From the NCBI GenBank assembly GCA_014730295.1, contig WJIN01000457.1, positions 1 to 17,939 of the forward strand: 17,939 nucleotides of DNA. Direction: 5' to 3'. The stretch is from Promethearchaeota archaeon (GTDB lineage Archaea; Asgardarchaeota; Lokiarchaeia; Sigynarchaeales; SOKP01). Positions 1 to 7,794 of the stretch are shown here, one piece after another. Positions within the stretch are counted from its first letter, which is position 1; every line of letters starts with the position of its first letter. A program made the translations under genes and the position numbers. The notes below the pieces were generated by a model, which was given only the letters and a program-made list of their open reading frames with translations, was not told the DNA's origin and did no database searches.

Positions 1-156
1 AACAAACACACAGAATGCCGCGAAAAGTGCTGCATTAAACCATCGATTTGGAATACGCCCCAATATCTTTTCATCTTTGTCTTTGGGTAGAAATTTCGCA
101 AATATTATTCCGGCAATAGAAAACATGAAAAGAATCTCAATCTGTCGCAGCTGCAT
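1..156 (-). other. Coding-like membrane-protein fragment, runs off the window start
   Basis: On the minus strand there is an open frame from an ATG at 156 to base 1, with no stop. It reads MQLRQIEILFMFSIAG, then a basic/acidic loop (KFLPKDKDEK), then ILGRIPNRWFNAALFAAFC. This pattern, a hydrophobic helix, a charged loop, then a second hydrophobic stretch, looks like a real integral membrane protein rather than a shadow. I do not recognise the family. Its first few codons overlap, in antisense, the start of the transporter remnant on the plus strand, so the two cannot both be intact genes here. The likely boundary between the two coding stretches is about 130-140. It may be a genuine inversion or a chimeric join at a contig end. 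Confidence 0.35.
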
Positions 157-401
157 TGACCGCAATGGTATTAGCTTTAACGGGGTATAATCAGACTACC
201 GTGTTCCAAGATGACTTAGCAAGGTTTGGAATTAAGCTGAATATTGGATTAATTCCCGCAATTTTCATCAGTATTGGAATCCTCGTCCTTATAAAGTTTC
301 CAATCGACGCCTCCACTGAGGAGTATAAAGATTGGAAGAGACGGGTTGAAGAACTTCATGAACGAAAAGTCAAAGAGTATAAAAAATCATTAGAAAATTA
401 A
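135..401 (+). pseudogene. C-terminal remnant of an MFS (GPH-type) transporter
   Basis: The frame reads QSVAAALTAMVLALTGYN, a polar loop, then a last membrane helix (FGIKLNIGLIPAIFISIG) and a charged cytosolic tail ending KSLEN. This matches the C-terminal layout of the complete GPH symporter at 4330-5790, where FGIRIHSAIVPAIILI occupies the same place before a similar lysine-rich tail. GPH transporters are about 450-490 residues with 12 helices; only about 88 residues remain here. In frame, an upstream stop (TGA at 126-128) closes the reading frame. A TTG at 156 could formally start an 81-residue ORF, but no ribosome binding site is obvious and such a product would hold only the last one or two helices. 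The 5' part is therefore missing or lies elsewhere. Confidence 0.55.
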
Positions 402-532
402 ATACTCAGACTTTATTTTATTTCTCATCTATAAAAGAACTTTTTAAATTACTTCAAATCCTTTGATCATCTAATCTAATATTATTGAGAAAAAGGAACC
501 TAATTTGCAATTATAGTATTTAGGAAAATTAT

Positions 533-1471
533 ATGTATAATATTGATGAATTAGAAGAAGATAAAGTTTGGGATTTAATTATTTTAGGACTCGGTCCAGC
601 CGGATTGGGTTGTGCGATTTATGCTGCTCGTTTTGATATTAATGTATTAGTGATTGGAAAATCCTACGGTGGGTTAATCACTACTACTCACATCGTAGAG
701 AATTATCCCGGGATAACTTCTGTTTCTGGCTCTGAATTAATGGAAATGTTCCGAGATCATATTAACTCATTGGATATTCCCTATATAACCGATGAAATAC
801 GGGAAATCGAAAGAGACAATGAACTCTTTATTTTCAAATCATTCTTCCAAACCTTCAAGGGAAAAGCTCTTTGTTTTGCAACGGGTTCTGAACGTAGAAA
901 ACTAAATATTCCTGGTGAAGAGACATATTCAGGTAAAGGAGTTAGCTATTGTGCAACATGCGACGGGCCTTTCTTTAAGGATAAGAAAGTAGCAGTGATA
1001 GGAGGAAGTGATTCCGCAGCGAAAGAAGCACTTTTTTTAGCCAAACATGCTTCGGAAGTATCTATAATTTATAGAAGAGATGAAATAAGAGCTGAACCAA
1101 TAAACAAAACACGAGTGTTGAATACTGAGAATATTGAAATAATCTATAACACTAACATAAGAGAAATCAAGGGAAATGAGAGTGTTGAAACCATTATTTT
1201 TGATAACGGAGAAGAATTTCAAGTGGATGGCGTTTTTATAGAAATTGGTTCAGTACCAAATTCGGAATTAGCAAAAAACATCGGTGTGAATACAAATAAT
1301 AAGAATGAAATAATAATTGACCGAAAATCTAAAACAAATATTCCAGGAGTCTTTGCGGCTGGTGATGTGGCGGATGCTCCTTTTAAACAAGCTGTGACAG
1401 GAGTTTCAGAAGGAGTTATTGCAGCATATTCTGCATTCGATTATCTTAAGAACAAAGAAATCGAATACTAA
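533..1471 (+). CDS. trxB: Thioredoxin reductase (FAD/NADPH, CATC active site)
   Basis: A 312-residue flavoprotein of normal length for low-molecular-weight thioredoxin reductase, which passes electrons from NADPH through FAD and a redox disulfide to thioredoxin or a similar thiol protein. Visible motifs in order: FAD dinucleotide site GLGPAGLGCA (19-28), redox-active CATCDG (C140 and C143), NADPH dinucleotide site IGGSDSAAKE (156-165), the NADPH-phosphate motif YRRDEIRA (180-187; usually HRRD, here Tyr), and the second FAD motif FAAGDVAD (274-281). The start ATG follows GGAAAATTAT, a weak ribosome binding site. No thioredoxin gene is in the window. The 131 bases upstream hold a TATA-like CTATAAAAG near 429. 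It is followed in the same direction by the QueG-like Fe-S protein, with under 100 bases between them, so co-transcription is possible. Confidence 0.93.
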   Translation: MYNIDELEEDKVWDLIILGLGPAGLGCAIYAARFDINVLVIGKSYGGLITTTHIVENYPGITSVSGSELMEMFRDHINSLDIPYITDEIREIERDNELFIFKSFFQTFKGKALCFATGSERRKLNIPGEETYSGKGVSYCATCDGPFFKDKKVAVIGGSDSAAKEALFLAKHASEVSIIYRRDEIRAEPINKTRVLNTENIEIIYNTNIREIKGNESVETIIFDNGEEFQVDGVFIEIGSVPNSELAKNIGVNTNNKNEIIIDRKSKTNIPGVFAAGDVADAPFKQAVTGVSEGVIAAYSAFDYLKNKEIEY

Positions 1472-1554
1472 AAATAGAGCTTCGAATTAGTTATTACTTT
1501 CTTGGTATAATGCTAAGTACATAATATTTAATAGGATAAGATCAATTTCTAATT

Positions 1555-1570
1555 AAGGTGGTATTTTATT
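1555..1570 (+). promoter_or_regulatory. Strong ribosome binding site before a probable AUU start
   Basis: AAGGTGG at 1555-1561 matches the archaeal anti-Shine-Dalgarno sequence well. Six bases later comes ATT (1568-1570), in frame with the QueG-like gene and not preceded by any in-frame ATG, GTG or TTG. An in-frame stop (TAA) lies just before the ribosome binding site. The nearest ATG, at 1581, is in another frame and stops two codons later. Confidence 0.5.
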
Positions 1571-2683
1571 ACGCTTAATAATGAAATAAAGAATCTGCTG
1601 TATGAGAGAGGAGCATTAAAGGTAGGATTTGCCACTAAAAAGAGTCTTCTTGGGGGACCTCCTAGTACAGACATTTCATACGTAATGTCTGATGCAAAAT
1701 CTGCTGTAATATTCGCTCTTCCATTAGACAAGAAAAAAATTCGTTCTTTTCTTAGTAAAGAATTGCCTAATGGTAAAATTGATCATGAACTTGATAACAT
1801 TCAAGTAAATGTAAACGCTTATAAAATGGCCAAGGATGTGGCTCAAATATTAAAAAAGGAAGGATATAATTCAGAGGTTATATTTCCCAATTTCAAATAT
1901 AGAACGGATGTAGAAGGGTGGCAAATGAAAATGTATCCAGAGTTAGCGTTACGATATTTAGCTGCTAGAGCTGGAGTGGGATCAATCGGTTGGTCGGGAA
2001 ATATTGGGATAAAAGGTTATGGAACAACAGTAATATTGGGAGGATTAGTCACTTCTGCAGAATTAAAGCCTACAGATCCTATTCCATCTAACGAGAGTTT
2101 TTGTATCCAATGTAAGCTCTGTACAAAGGTGTGCGCGTTTGGGATGTTTTCTAATGAGCATTCAGAAGAAATTACCCTTGGTGGACATAAGTTCTCATAT
2201 GCTAAAAGAATTAATGTAATGAGATGTCAAATAGTTTGTGGAGGGTTATCTGGATTAGATAAAACCAAAAAATGGTCAACTTGGTCACCTGGGCGATTTC
2301 CCTACCCTGAAACAGAGGACCAAGTTAGGCGTATTTTTTCTTATGCATTATTAAAAACTCCTAAAAGACCAAGTGGTACTAATTATAATAATAATTTTGA
2401 CGTTTCCCAACTTGATGATGATGTGAGAGTAACTGACCTCAATACAGGTGAGGATCTTTCCAAAGTGATGCTTAAGGGAGTCAATCTAACATGTGGAAAT
2501 TGTCAGTTAATATGTTGGGGAGATCTAAAAGAAACGAAGCGAAATTATGATATTTTAACTTCTTCTGGCTGTGTAATAGAGCACCCAGATGGAAATATTG
2601 AAATCTTACGTTCAGATCAAGCAAAAACTCAATTTAATGAGTTTCCATCCAAGCATAAACAGCTCTACTATAAAGAATTTTAA
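1568..2683 (+). CDS. Epoxyqueuosine-reductase-like 2x[4Fe-4S] protein
   Basis: The first in-frame ATG, at 1685, cuts into conserved sequence: upstream codons read GALKVGFATKKSLLGGPPS then TDISYV, the usual N-terminus of this group before SAVIFALPLD. I therefore place the start at ATT 1568, giving 371 residues. Motifs (numbered from ATT): a ferredoxin-type cluster motif CIQCKLCTKVC (C179, C182, C185, C189), a second cysteine group CGNCQLIC (C309, C312, C316), an extra pair CQIVC (C220, C224), and GYGTTVILGGLVTS ahead of the first cluster, as in QueG. QueG reduces epoxyqueuosine with cobalamin; archaea generally make archaeosine, so the true substrate is unknown and I give no symbol. It may accept electrons from the flavoproteins on either side. 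It converges with the FAD reductase, 24 bases away. Confidence 0.72.
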   Translation: MTLNNEIKNLLYERGALKVGFATKKSLLGGPPSTDISYVMSDAKSAVIFALPLDKKKIRSFLSKELPNGKIDHELDNIQVNVNAYKMAKDVAQILKKEGYNSEVIFPNFKYRTDVEGWQMKMYPELALRYLAARAGVGSIGWSGNIGIKGYGTTVILGGLVTSAELKPTDPIPSNESFCIQCKLCTKVCAFGMFSNEHSEEITLGGHKFSYAKRINVMRCQIVCGGLSGLDKTKKWSTWSPGRFPYPETEDQVRRIFSYALLKTPKRPSGTNYNNNFDVSQLDDDVRVTDLNTGEDLSKVMLKGVNLTCGNCQLICWGDLKETKRNYDILTSSGCVIEHPDGNIEILRSDQAKTQFNEFPSKHKQLYYKEF

Positions 2684-2707
2684 AAAAATCAGAGATATAA
2701 ATTTATC

Positions 2708-4108
2708 TTATTTGTATTCAATTTCTACGTTCTCCAATTTTTTCACTGCCGGCGGTTTTTGTTCCCATAAGCTCTCTGCCTTATTCATCCAGGTATGGAA
2801 ATCCTCGGGAGACTTTGGAAAGTTTTCATAGTGTTCTTTAATCGTATTTGCTAAATTGTTCGCCTTCAACAACTTTTTGATATTTTTCAAAGAAAGTTTT
2901 CGCGTTAAGAGCCCTCCAAGGATCTTAAAGATAAACATCATCAACTCTCCAAGAGTCATATCCTCTTCATATTCTTTATTTGGCTCGGGTAACTCACCAT
3001 TTTCGCCTGTTTTGTATATAAGTCCGTGTGTCAAGAAGTAGGACCATTCTTTCCTAGTAAAATTCAATACTCCAGACAATTGCGTTAATAAAGATGCAAA
3101 TTTAGCCCCTTGATCTCGAAAATACCGTACATTAATATCCCATAATCTTTCCCTTGTCAAATAACCGCCTTTATTAAGTTTGTTGTTTATTACATCAGCA
3201 GCTATTATACAAAGCATCCAAGTTGCTGTAACTCCATGACCCGAAAAAGGGTATGTGATTGCGGCGGCATCTCCTATACATAAAAACCCATCTGCGACTA
3301 AAGAATATGGAGGTCTTCTATACGGGGTAAACCCTCTCTCCTCCTTAAGTATTTCATAAGGAGGTAGATCAATCTGGTTAAGGAAATCTTCTCGAGCAAG
3401 TCGAGCATTTTCGTAGGAGCCAGGTTGTCCGACTCCAAGAATAGCCTCATTTTCACTTAAAGAAGGACCAAACCATAATAGCCAATAATTATATCCCGTA
3501 TCTGTTTCTGGAGCTGGCTTATCAGGAACTTTCCATCTAATGTATTGCAATAATACATACATTACTTCCTCCGGTCCTAATTTCCAAGTTTCGACTCCAT
3601 AATCCTCGGGTAATGAAGTTCTAACTACCGCACTCGTTCCCGAAGCATCTACAATCAAGTTCGTATAATAATTCCTAATCTCTCCGTCTTTGGAAACCTT
3701 AGCTCCAATTATTCGGTTGTTATCAAATAGGAGCTCCTCAAATTTAGTAGAAAATTCTAATTGAACTCCATTGGACTCTAAAATATTATACATCTTATTT
3801 AGGAATGGAGTTAATCGAACTATCGTTTGATAGACCCTTGTTTTAATTTCCGATTCAAAATCGGGAGTTATTACCGTGGACGTATCCCGAATTTCAATAC
3901 AATCTGGCTCATTCGGATCGAACGGAGGGAGTCCCGCTTTCTCAACTCTGTCTGATTCAAAATGAATCACATCAAGTCTTTTCCCTACTTCCTCTCTTCT
4001 ATCTTTTTCAATAATCTTTACAAAATGGCCTTGTTTGGCTAATATCCACCCAAGATAAGTGCCTGCGGTACCCGCACCTACAATTAATATATCACTTTTC
4101 TCACTCAT
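2708..4108 (-). CDS. FAD-dependent geranylgeranyl-reductase-type oxidoreductase
   Basis: A 466-residue flavoprotein of the geranylgeranyl reductase / PHBH-like superfamily. Visible are the N-terminal Rossmann motif IVGAGTAGTYLGW (9-21) followed by an acidic strand end IIEKD (32-36), the middle VDASGTSAVVR (153-163), and the FAD-binding CIGDAAAITYPFSGHGV (277-293), the signature of this family. Archaeal members saturate isoprenoid chains of membrane lipids or respiratory quinones; others act on unrelated polyenes. Archaeal genomes often carry several paralogues, so the substrate cannot be assigned from sequence. The C-terminal 120 residues are basic and partly amphipathic, without a clear membrane helix. 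The ATG start is supported by a good upstream TATA element on this strand (4173-4182). It is divergent from the GPH symporter. Confidence 0.8.
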   Translation of the reverse strand: MSEKSDILIVGAGTAGTYLGWILAKQGHFVKIIEKDRREEVGKRLDVIHFESDRVEKAGLPPFDPNEPDCIEIRDTSTVITPDFESEIKTRVYQTIVRLTPFLNKMYNILESNGVQLEFSTKFEELLFDNNRIIGAKVSKDGEIRNYYTNLIVDASGTSAVVRTSLPEDYGVETWKLGPEEVMYVLLQYIRWKVPDKPAPETDTGYNYWLLWFGPSLSENEAILGVGQPGSYENARLAREDFLNQIDLPPYEILKEERGFTPYRRPPYSLVADGFLCIGDAAAITYPFSGHGVTATWMLCIIAADVINNKLNKGGYLTRERLWDINVRYFRDQGAKFASLLTQLSGVLNFTRKEWSYFLTHGLIYKTGENGELPEPNKEYEEDMTLGELMMFIFKILGGLLTRKLSLKNIKKLLKANNLANTIKEHYENFPKSPEDFHTWMNKAESLWEQKPPAVKKLENVEIEYK

Positions 4109-4172
4109 GGTTAATCTCGTATGAAATTATATTATGTTCCTTCAATAAAAATTCTATTTGAAATTCAGTTAA

Positions 4173-4182
4173 TAATCTTTTA
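4173..4182 (-). promoter_or_regulatory. TATA box for the FAD reductase
   Basis: On the minus strand the bases read AGAGTATAAAAGATT, a purine-rich BRE-like stretch followed by TATAAAAG. Archaeal start sites lie about 25 bases downstream, near 4150, leaving a leader of about 40 bases before the ATG at 4108. Confidence 0.45.
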
Positions 4183-4203
4183 TACTCTTTTAGCAATAAT
4201 AAA

Positions 4204-4213
4204 CTATAAAAAG
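4204..4213 (+). promoter_or_regulatory. TATA box for the GPH symporter
   Basis: CTATAAAAAG is a near-ideal archaeal TATA box. It predicts transcription starting near 4235, a leader of about 95 bases before the ATG at 4330, and places the inverted repeat at 4242-4303 just inside the transcript. Confidence 0.45.
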
Positions 4214-4241
4214 CATATATGCAATTTAATATTAATAATTT

Positions 4242-4303
4242 AAAAGTGTTTCTGAACGTTACGAAACGTTAAATTATGTAATAAACCTTTTTTAAACACT
4301 TTT
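4242..4303 (+). repeat. Inverted repeat in the symporter leader, enclosing a doubled AACGTT
   Basis: Perfect 10-base arms AAAAGTGTTT (4242-4251) and AAACACTTTT (4294-4303) flank a 42-base interior. Inside lies AACGTT-ACGA-AACGTT (4255-4270), two copies of a six-base palindrome. As DNA it could be an operator; as RNA the arms could pair across the leader. No known site is recognised. Confidence 0.5.
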
Positions 4304-4329
4304 CAAAAAGAAAATTATTGGGATAAAAA

Positions 4330-5790
4330 ATGGAACGAAAACAAAAGGAAACATATGAAAATTCGAAGAAAATAATGGCAAGTTATGGTGGAAGGGAGTT
4401 ATTCGGTCAATTCATCACTGCTGCATTTGGATTTAATGTATTGTTTTATTATGAATCTGTGATTGGTCTAGATTCTATATATATTTTGATTGGGTTCACG
4501 ATTTACAGCGTCTGGAACGCAATAAACGATCCACTCATCGGATATCTCATGGAAAGAATTAAGATGCCGTGGGAAAAAACTAAAGGATATAGAAGAGTAC
4601 CATGGATGATTCTTGGCGCGATTCCGTGGTTATTTTCCTATTTACTCATCTATATGGTCCCAGCAGGATGGGATCCTACAATTGATGCCTCCTATCACCT
4701 CCCGGTTTTTCTATGGTATATGACAACAATTCTGATATATGACACATTACTAACGATCTATGATGTGAACGTGATCTCCCTTTATCCAGTTAAATTTAGA
4801 GGATTAGATGAAAGAAGAACAGTTCAGGGATTTGGAACCATATTAGGGATTTTGGGATTAGTATTGGCCGTGTTAATTCCTTCCTTTGTTATTGATCAAG
4901 AAGTCGGGGTTACATATATCAGCTCTGCGTGGGTCAGTGTAGGAGTTGGCTTAGTATTTTTTATATTTATTTTACCCGGAATTTGGGAAAATAAGAAAAT
5001 CCGAGAGGAAAACAAACAAAGAATTCTGCAACCAGAGACTGCCGAAGTTGAGTCATTCTTCAAAGAAACATTTAAGGCTGTAAAAGATCGGAGATTTATG
5101 ATGAAAGTGCTATTTTTTTATGGATATCAAGTAGCTGGAGTAATGATTCAGCAATCTGCGAGATATATTATTGCATATATTCTGAGAGATACAGGAGATG
5201 CGGCTGATTTGTCATTTATTCTTCTTTTAGGAGGAATGTTGTTAGGAGCTTTAATTTCCGTCCCGCTCTGGACAAAGCTCTCAAAGCGAGTTAATAATAA
5301 TAAAAAAATGAGTCTCGCAGCAGGAATAATTATGTTTATCACTTTCATTCCAATGATCTTTGTTGAAGGGGTTATTGGATGGGTAATAAGTTTATTATTC
5401 TTTGGAGTCGGACTCGGTGGTCAATGGTTTATGGACCCTCCTACGATGGGAGATGTACTTGACGATATCGCCGTTAGAACCGGTAAAAGGCAGCAAGCAA
5501 TATATTATGGATTCCAGGCATTATTTATTAGACTCGGCTACGCGACAATAGTAATCACCATAGCATTAACCCATATTCTTACCGCATTTCCAACTGGTTC
5601 TCCAACATATCAGGATTTAATTGATAATAGCACCAATCCTGCGCTAGCACTGTTTGGGATTCGAATTCACTCGGCGATTGTACCGGCGATAATATTAATT
5701 ATCACGGTGATAATCTTTTGGAAATATTATGATTTAACTCCGGAAATAGTGGCAGAGAACAAGAAAAAATTAGAAAAAATGAATCTCTAA
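4330..5790 (+). CDS. GPH-family (MelB-like) MFS symporter
   Basis: A 486-residue, highly hydrophobic protein with about twelve membrane segments and the glycoside-pentoside-hexuronide:cation symporter signature. The N-terminal part has a conserved start before helix 1 (SYGGRELFGQF), the cation/sugar-site region NAINDPLIGYLMER (63-76, the family's N..DP..G.. pattern) and a loop rich in basic residues with GYRRVPW, typical after helix 2. The central cytosolic loop (about 215-255) is charged. Family members couple sugar or sugar-acid uptake to H+ or Na+, but archaeal members are too diverse to name a substrate. The neighbour on the opposite strand is a sulfatase, which hints at uptake of sulfated or desulfated compounds. 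The 5' leader contains an inverted repeat that may regulate it. Confidence 0.85.
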   Translation: MERKQKETYENSKKIMASYGGRELFGQFITAAFGFNVLFYYESVIGLDSIYILIGFTIYSVWNAINDPLIGYLMERIKMPWEKTKGYRRVPWMILGAIPWLFSYLLIYMVPAGWDPTIDASYHLPVFLWYMTTILIYDTLLTIYDVNVISLYPVKFRGLDERRTVQGFGTILGILGLVLAVLIPSFVIDQEVGVTYISSAWVSVGVGLVFFIFILPGIWENKKIREENKQRILQPETAEVESFFKETFKAVKDRRFMMKVLFFYGYQVAGVMIQQSARYIIAYILRDTGDAADLSFILLLGGMLLGALISVPLWTKLSKRVNNNKKMSLAAGIIMFITFIPMIFVEGVIGWVISLLFFGVGLGGQWFMDPPTMGDVLDDIAVRTGKRQQAIYYGFQALFIRLGYATIVITIALTHILTAFPTGSPTYQDLIDNSTNPALALFGIRIHSAIVPAIILIITVIIFWKYYDLTPEIVAENKKKLEKMNL

Positions 5791-5810
5791 ATTCTAAATA
5801 CTGTATATTA

Positions 5811-5840
5811 TCATCTTTTTATTCTTTTATTTTTCATATC
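5811..5840 (+). terminator. U-rich terminator after the symporter
   Basis: Just after the stop codon the plus strand carries successive T runs (CTTTTTATTCTTTTATTTTTC). Archaeal RNA polymerase can stop at such U-rich tracts without a hairpin, which suits the convergent junction with the sulfatase. Confidence 0.4.
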
Positions 5841-5885
5841 TTAGAAATTTCTGAAAAAGCGCTTTATTGCGAATTATGATAATCA

Positions 5886-7391
5886 TTATTTTCTTAAAAA
5901 AAATTTGCGGATTTCTCTCTTCTTGGTGAATGGATCGTTTGTGCGTGCCCTCCATATCTTCAAGCGAGATTTTAAATCTGCTAAAATCTCATAATATTTA
6001 TCATCATCAATTAGATTCTTCAATTCATAAGGATCTGCGCTCAAATCATAAAGTTCATTCTTAAATTTGTCATTAAACACATATTTAAATCGCTTAGTTA
6101 TTATAGCTCTTCCTAAATGGATGTGTTTGTGTCCATGAGTTTCTACCATGATATCTTCTCTCCATTCAATTGTGGGATCTATACATACCGGGAGTAGGCT
6201 CCTTCCATCTATAGGATCTTCAAATTCTAAACCCGCCACATCCAATAATGTGGGTGCGATATCAATATTACTTACAAAACGCGAAGATTTTTGGCATTTA
6301 TCAATTTGTTGCGGATATCTCATTGCGAACGGTACTTTAATCATCTCTTCTGGCATATAACAATCCTTATCAAAATGACCGCCGTGACAGCCTAACGCAT
6401 CCCCATGATCGAGAGTCCATATTACTATTGTATTTTCGCTCAATCCAAGTTCGTCTAACTTATCAAGTATCATCCCTCCTGCTTTGTCGATCAATGTTGT
6501 ATGTGCATAAGAATAGGGAAGTATCCGTCTCCATTGATCCCAGGATAATGGATTTGGAATAATCAATCTTCCATTCTCAGCAATCGGGTAATACATATCA
6601 TATTGATAAATTTCTGGTTTGTTGCGTAGATCATCAGCAAAATTGGGGTATTCTGGAAAATCTTGTGGATTGTATAAATCGAGACATTCTTGGGATACGA
6701 AATAAGGGGGATGGGGACCCCAGAAATGAATACTCATATTGAATGGGGTCTCATCATTGGATGTGGCAATTTTATCCAGCTGCTCACAAGCAAGGTCCGC
6801 AAGGAAAAATGCTTCATGAGTTTTCTCAGGAGTTGTCATTATGCCGCACACGGATTCATCATAATTTTCGTTGGATGGGGTATAACTGACCCCAACCTGG
6901 ATGCCCGCCTCTTTCGCGCTTTTCCATTCGGGATTATAAAAACTATGGGTGAGTTTTACCTCGAAATGTGGGAGATTATTCTTGGTTATGTATTCCTTAT
7001 ACGCGGGTGTGATATAGGGATTTCCGTATCGGGGATAACTGAAGCCCTCGCATTTAAGCTCGTGGGCAGTCTCAGGACCCGCATGCCACTTTCCATAATA
7101 ATAATTCTTATAACCGTTTTCAGCAAGTATTTCTAAGTATGTCTTTCTATCAAAAGGATGACACACTTCATTTAATATTTCTTTATGATTATGAGGATAT
7201 AATCCGGTCAAGATGGTTCGTCGTGCGGGACCACAGAGCGGAGATGCTGTGTATGCGTTAGTAAATTCAATCCCTCCCTTTGCAATTCGTTCAAAATTAG
7301 GACGTTGAATTTCAAGGCCTCCAAATGCATCTCCATGCCCATAGTAGGTTTGATGATCATTTAAGATAAAAAGAATATTTGGTTTTGTCAT
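5886..7391 (-). CDS. Type I (formylglycine) sulfatase, cytosolic
   Basis: A 501-residue arylsulfatase-type alkaline-phosphatase-superfamily hydrolase, which cleaves sulfate esters. From ATG 7391: the metal-site strand NILFILNDHQ (N11, D12), the maturation motif SPLCGPARRTILTG with C53-G-P-A-R57 (C-x-P-x-R, the Cys being converted to formylglycine), GKWHAG (K101, H103) and DHGDALGCHG (D328, H329), the remaining metal and substrate residues. Length is normal. No signal peptide is present, so it probably acts in the cytosol on an imported substrate. In an anaerobe, maturation would need an anSME-type radical SAM enzyme, not seen here. An alternative TTG start at 7397 adds two residues, but the TATA position favours ATG 7391 and a leaderless mRNA. 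Several phosphonate-monoester hydrolases share this fold, so the exact ester is open. Confidence 0.85.
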   Translation of the reverse strand: MTKPNILFILNDHQTYYGHGDAFGGLEIQRPNFERIAKGGIEFTNAYTASPLCGPARRTILTGLYPHNHKEILNEVCHPFDRKTYLEILAENGYKNYYYGKWHAGPETAHELKCEGFSYPRYGNPYITPAYKEYITKNNLPHFEVKLTHSFYNPEWKSAKEAGIQVGVSYTPSNENYDESVCGIMTTPEKTHEAFFLADLACEQLDKIATSNDETPFNMSIHFWGPHPPYFVSQECLDLYNPQDFPEYPNFADDLRNKPEIYQYDMYYPIAENGRLIIPNPLSWDQWRRILPYSYAHTTLIDKAGGMILDKLDELGLSENTIVIWTLDHGDALGCHGGHFDKDCYMPEEMIKVPFAMRYPQQIDKCQKSSRFVSNIDIAPTLLDVAGLEFEDPIDGRSLLPVCIDPTIEWREDIMVETHGHKHIHLGRAIITKRFKYVFNDKFKNELYDLSADPYELKNLIDDDKYYEILADLKSRLKIWRARTNDPFTKKREIRKFFLRK

Positions 7392-7408
7392 ATTCAAATA
7401 TAAAAGCG

Positions 7409-7418
7409 TTATATAAAT
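7409..7418 (-). promoter_or_regulatory. TATA box giving a leaderless sulfatase mRNA
   Basis: The minus strand reads ATTTATATAA, centred about 23 bases before ATG 7391. With usual archaeal spacing the transcript would begin at or within a few bases of that ATG, so no ribosome binding site is expected, and none is seen. Confidence 0.45.
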
Positions 7419-7564
7419 CGTTAATCTTTGTTAATTTTTATAATCTTTTATTTATCTTCCTGTGTTAAAATATCGATCTAAGCTATTTTGGATTATTCAG
7501 TAGGAATAGCGATTATTTTTTTTGACTGAAAATTCCAATCCATTAATGAAATATTTAGATGTTT

Positions 7565-7589
7565 AAAAAAAAAGAATGATCGAATTCTT
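7565..7589 (-). terminator. Possible hairpin plus T-run terminator
   Basis: On the minus strand AAGAAT / ATTCTT (six-base stem, six-base loop) runs directly into a stretch of T from the A9 tract at 7565-7573. It could insulate the sulfatase promoter from leftward read-through of the Hsp20 pair. The stem is short and AT-rich. Confidence 0.25.
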
Positions 7590-7678
7590 ATGGAATAATT
7601 TAATTTCCTAACTCATCCTAAAGAGTAATAAAGCGGTTTTGTGAATTTTAAATTCTTCATATAAATCTTAAAAACCGT

Positions 7679-7771
7679 ATGCAAAGAATTGAAAGATTTA
7701 AGACCTTCTTAGTAGCTGTAATAATTAGTGGAATATTCCTTTTCATATCTCAATTTATAGAGAATATATAA
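7679..7771 (+). CDS. Possible 30-residue single-helix membrane peptide
   Basis: ATG at 7679 opens a 30-codon frame ending TAA (7769-7771): MQRIERFK, then FLVAVIISGIFLFISQFI, then ENI. The layout, a basic N-terminus, one 18-20-residue hydrophobic helix and a short acidic end, is what a small inner-membrane peptide would show. An ATATAAAT lies at 7659-7666, about 17 bases before the ATG, which is too close for a canonical TATA box, and no ribosome binding site is clear. An open frame of this length occurs by chance often in AT-rich DNA, where hydrophobic codons are also common, so this is a weak candidate. Confidence 0.22.
   Translation: MQRIERFKTFLVAVIISGIFLFISQFIENI
7763..7770 (+). promoter_or_regulatory. 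TATA box for the small-RNA candidate
   Basis: AGAATATATAAC is centred about 7767, and the GC-rich structured segment begins about 30 bases later, at 7801. The spacing agrees with archaeal transcription starting in the 7790s. Confidence 0.35.
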
Positions 7772-7794
7772 CTCTTTCGTCGTTTTTGGAATGT

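Noticed and set aside
1568..2683. Naming the Fe-S protein queG
   Set aside because: Archaea generally make archaeosine, not queuosine, and the family contains many paralogues of unknown substrate; no other queuosine gene is in the window.
533..4108. A single three-gene redox operon (trxB, QueG-like, FAD reductase)
   Set aside because: The FAD reductase is on the opposite strand with its own TATA box, so at most the first two are co-transcribed.
6690..7136. 148-codon plus-strand frame inside the sulfatase
   Set aside because: Antisense to the conserved sulfatase core; no promoter or ribosome binding site.
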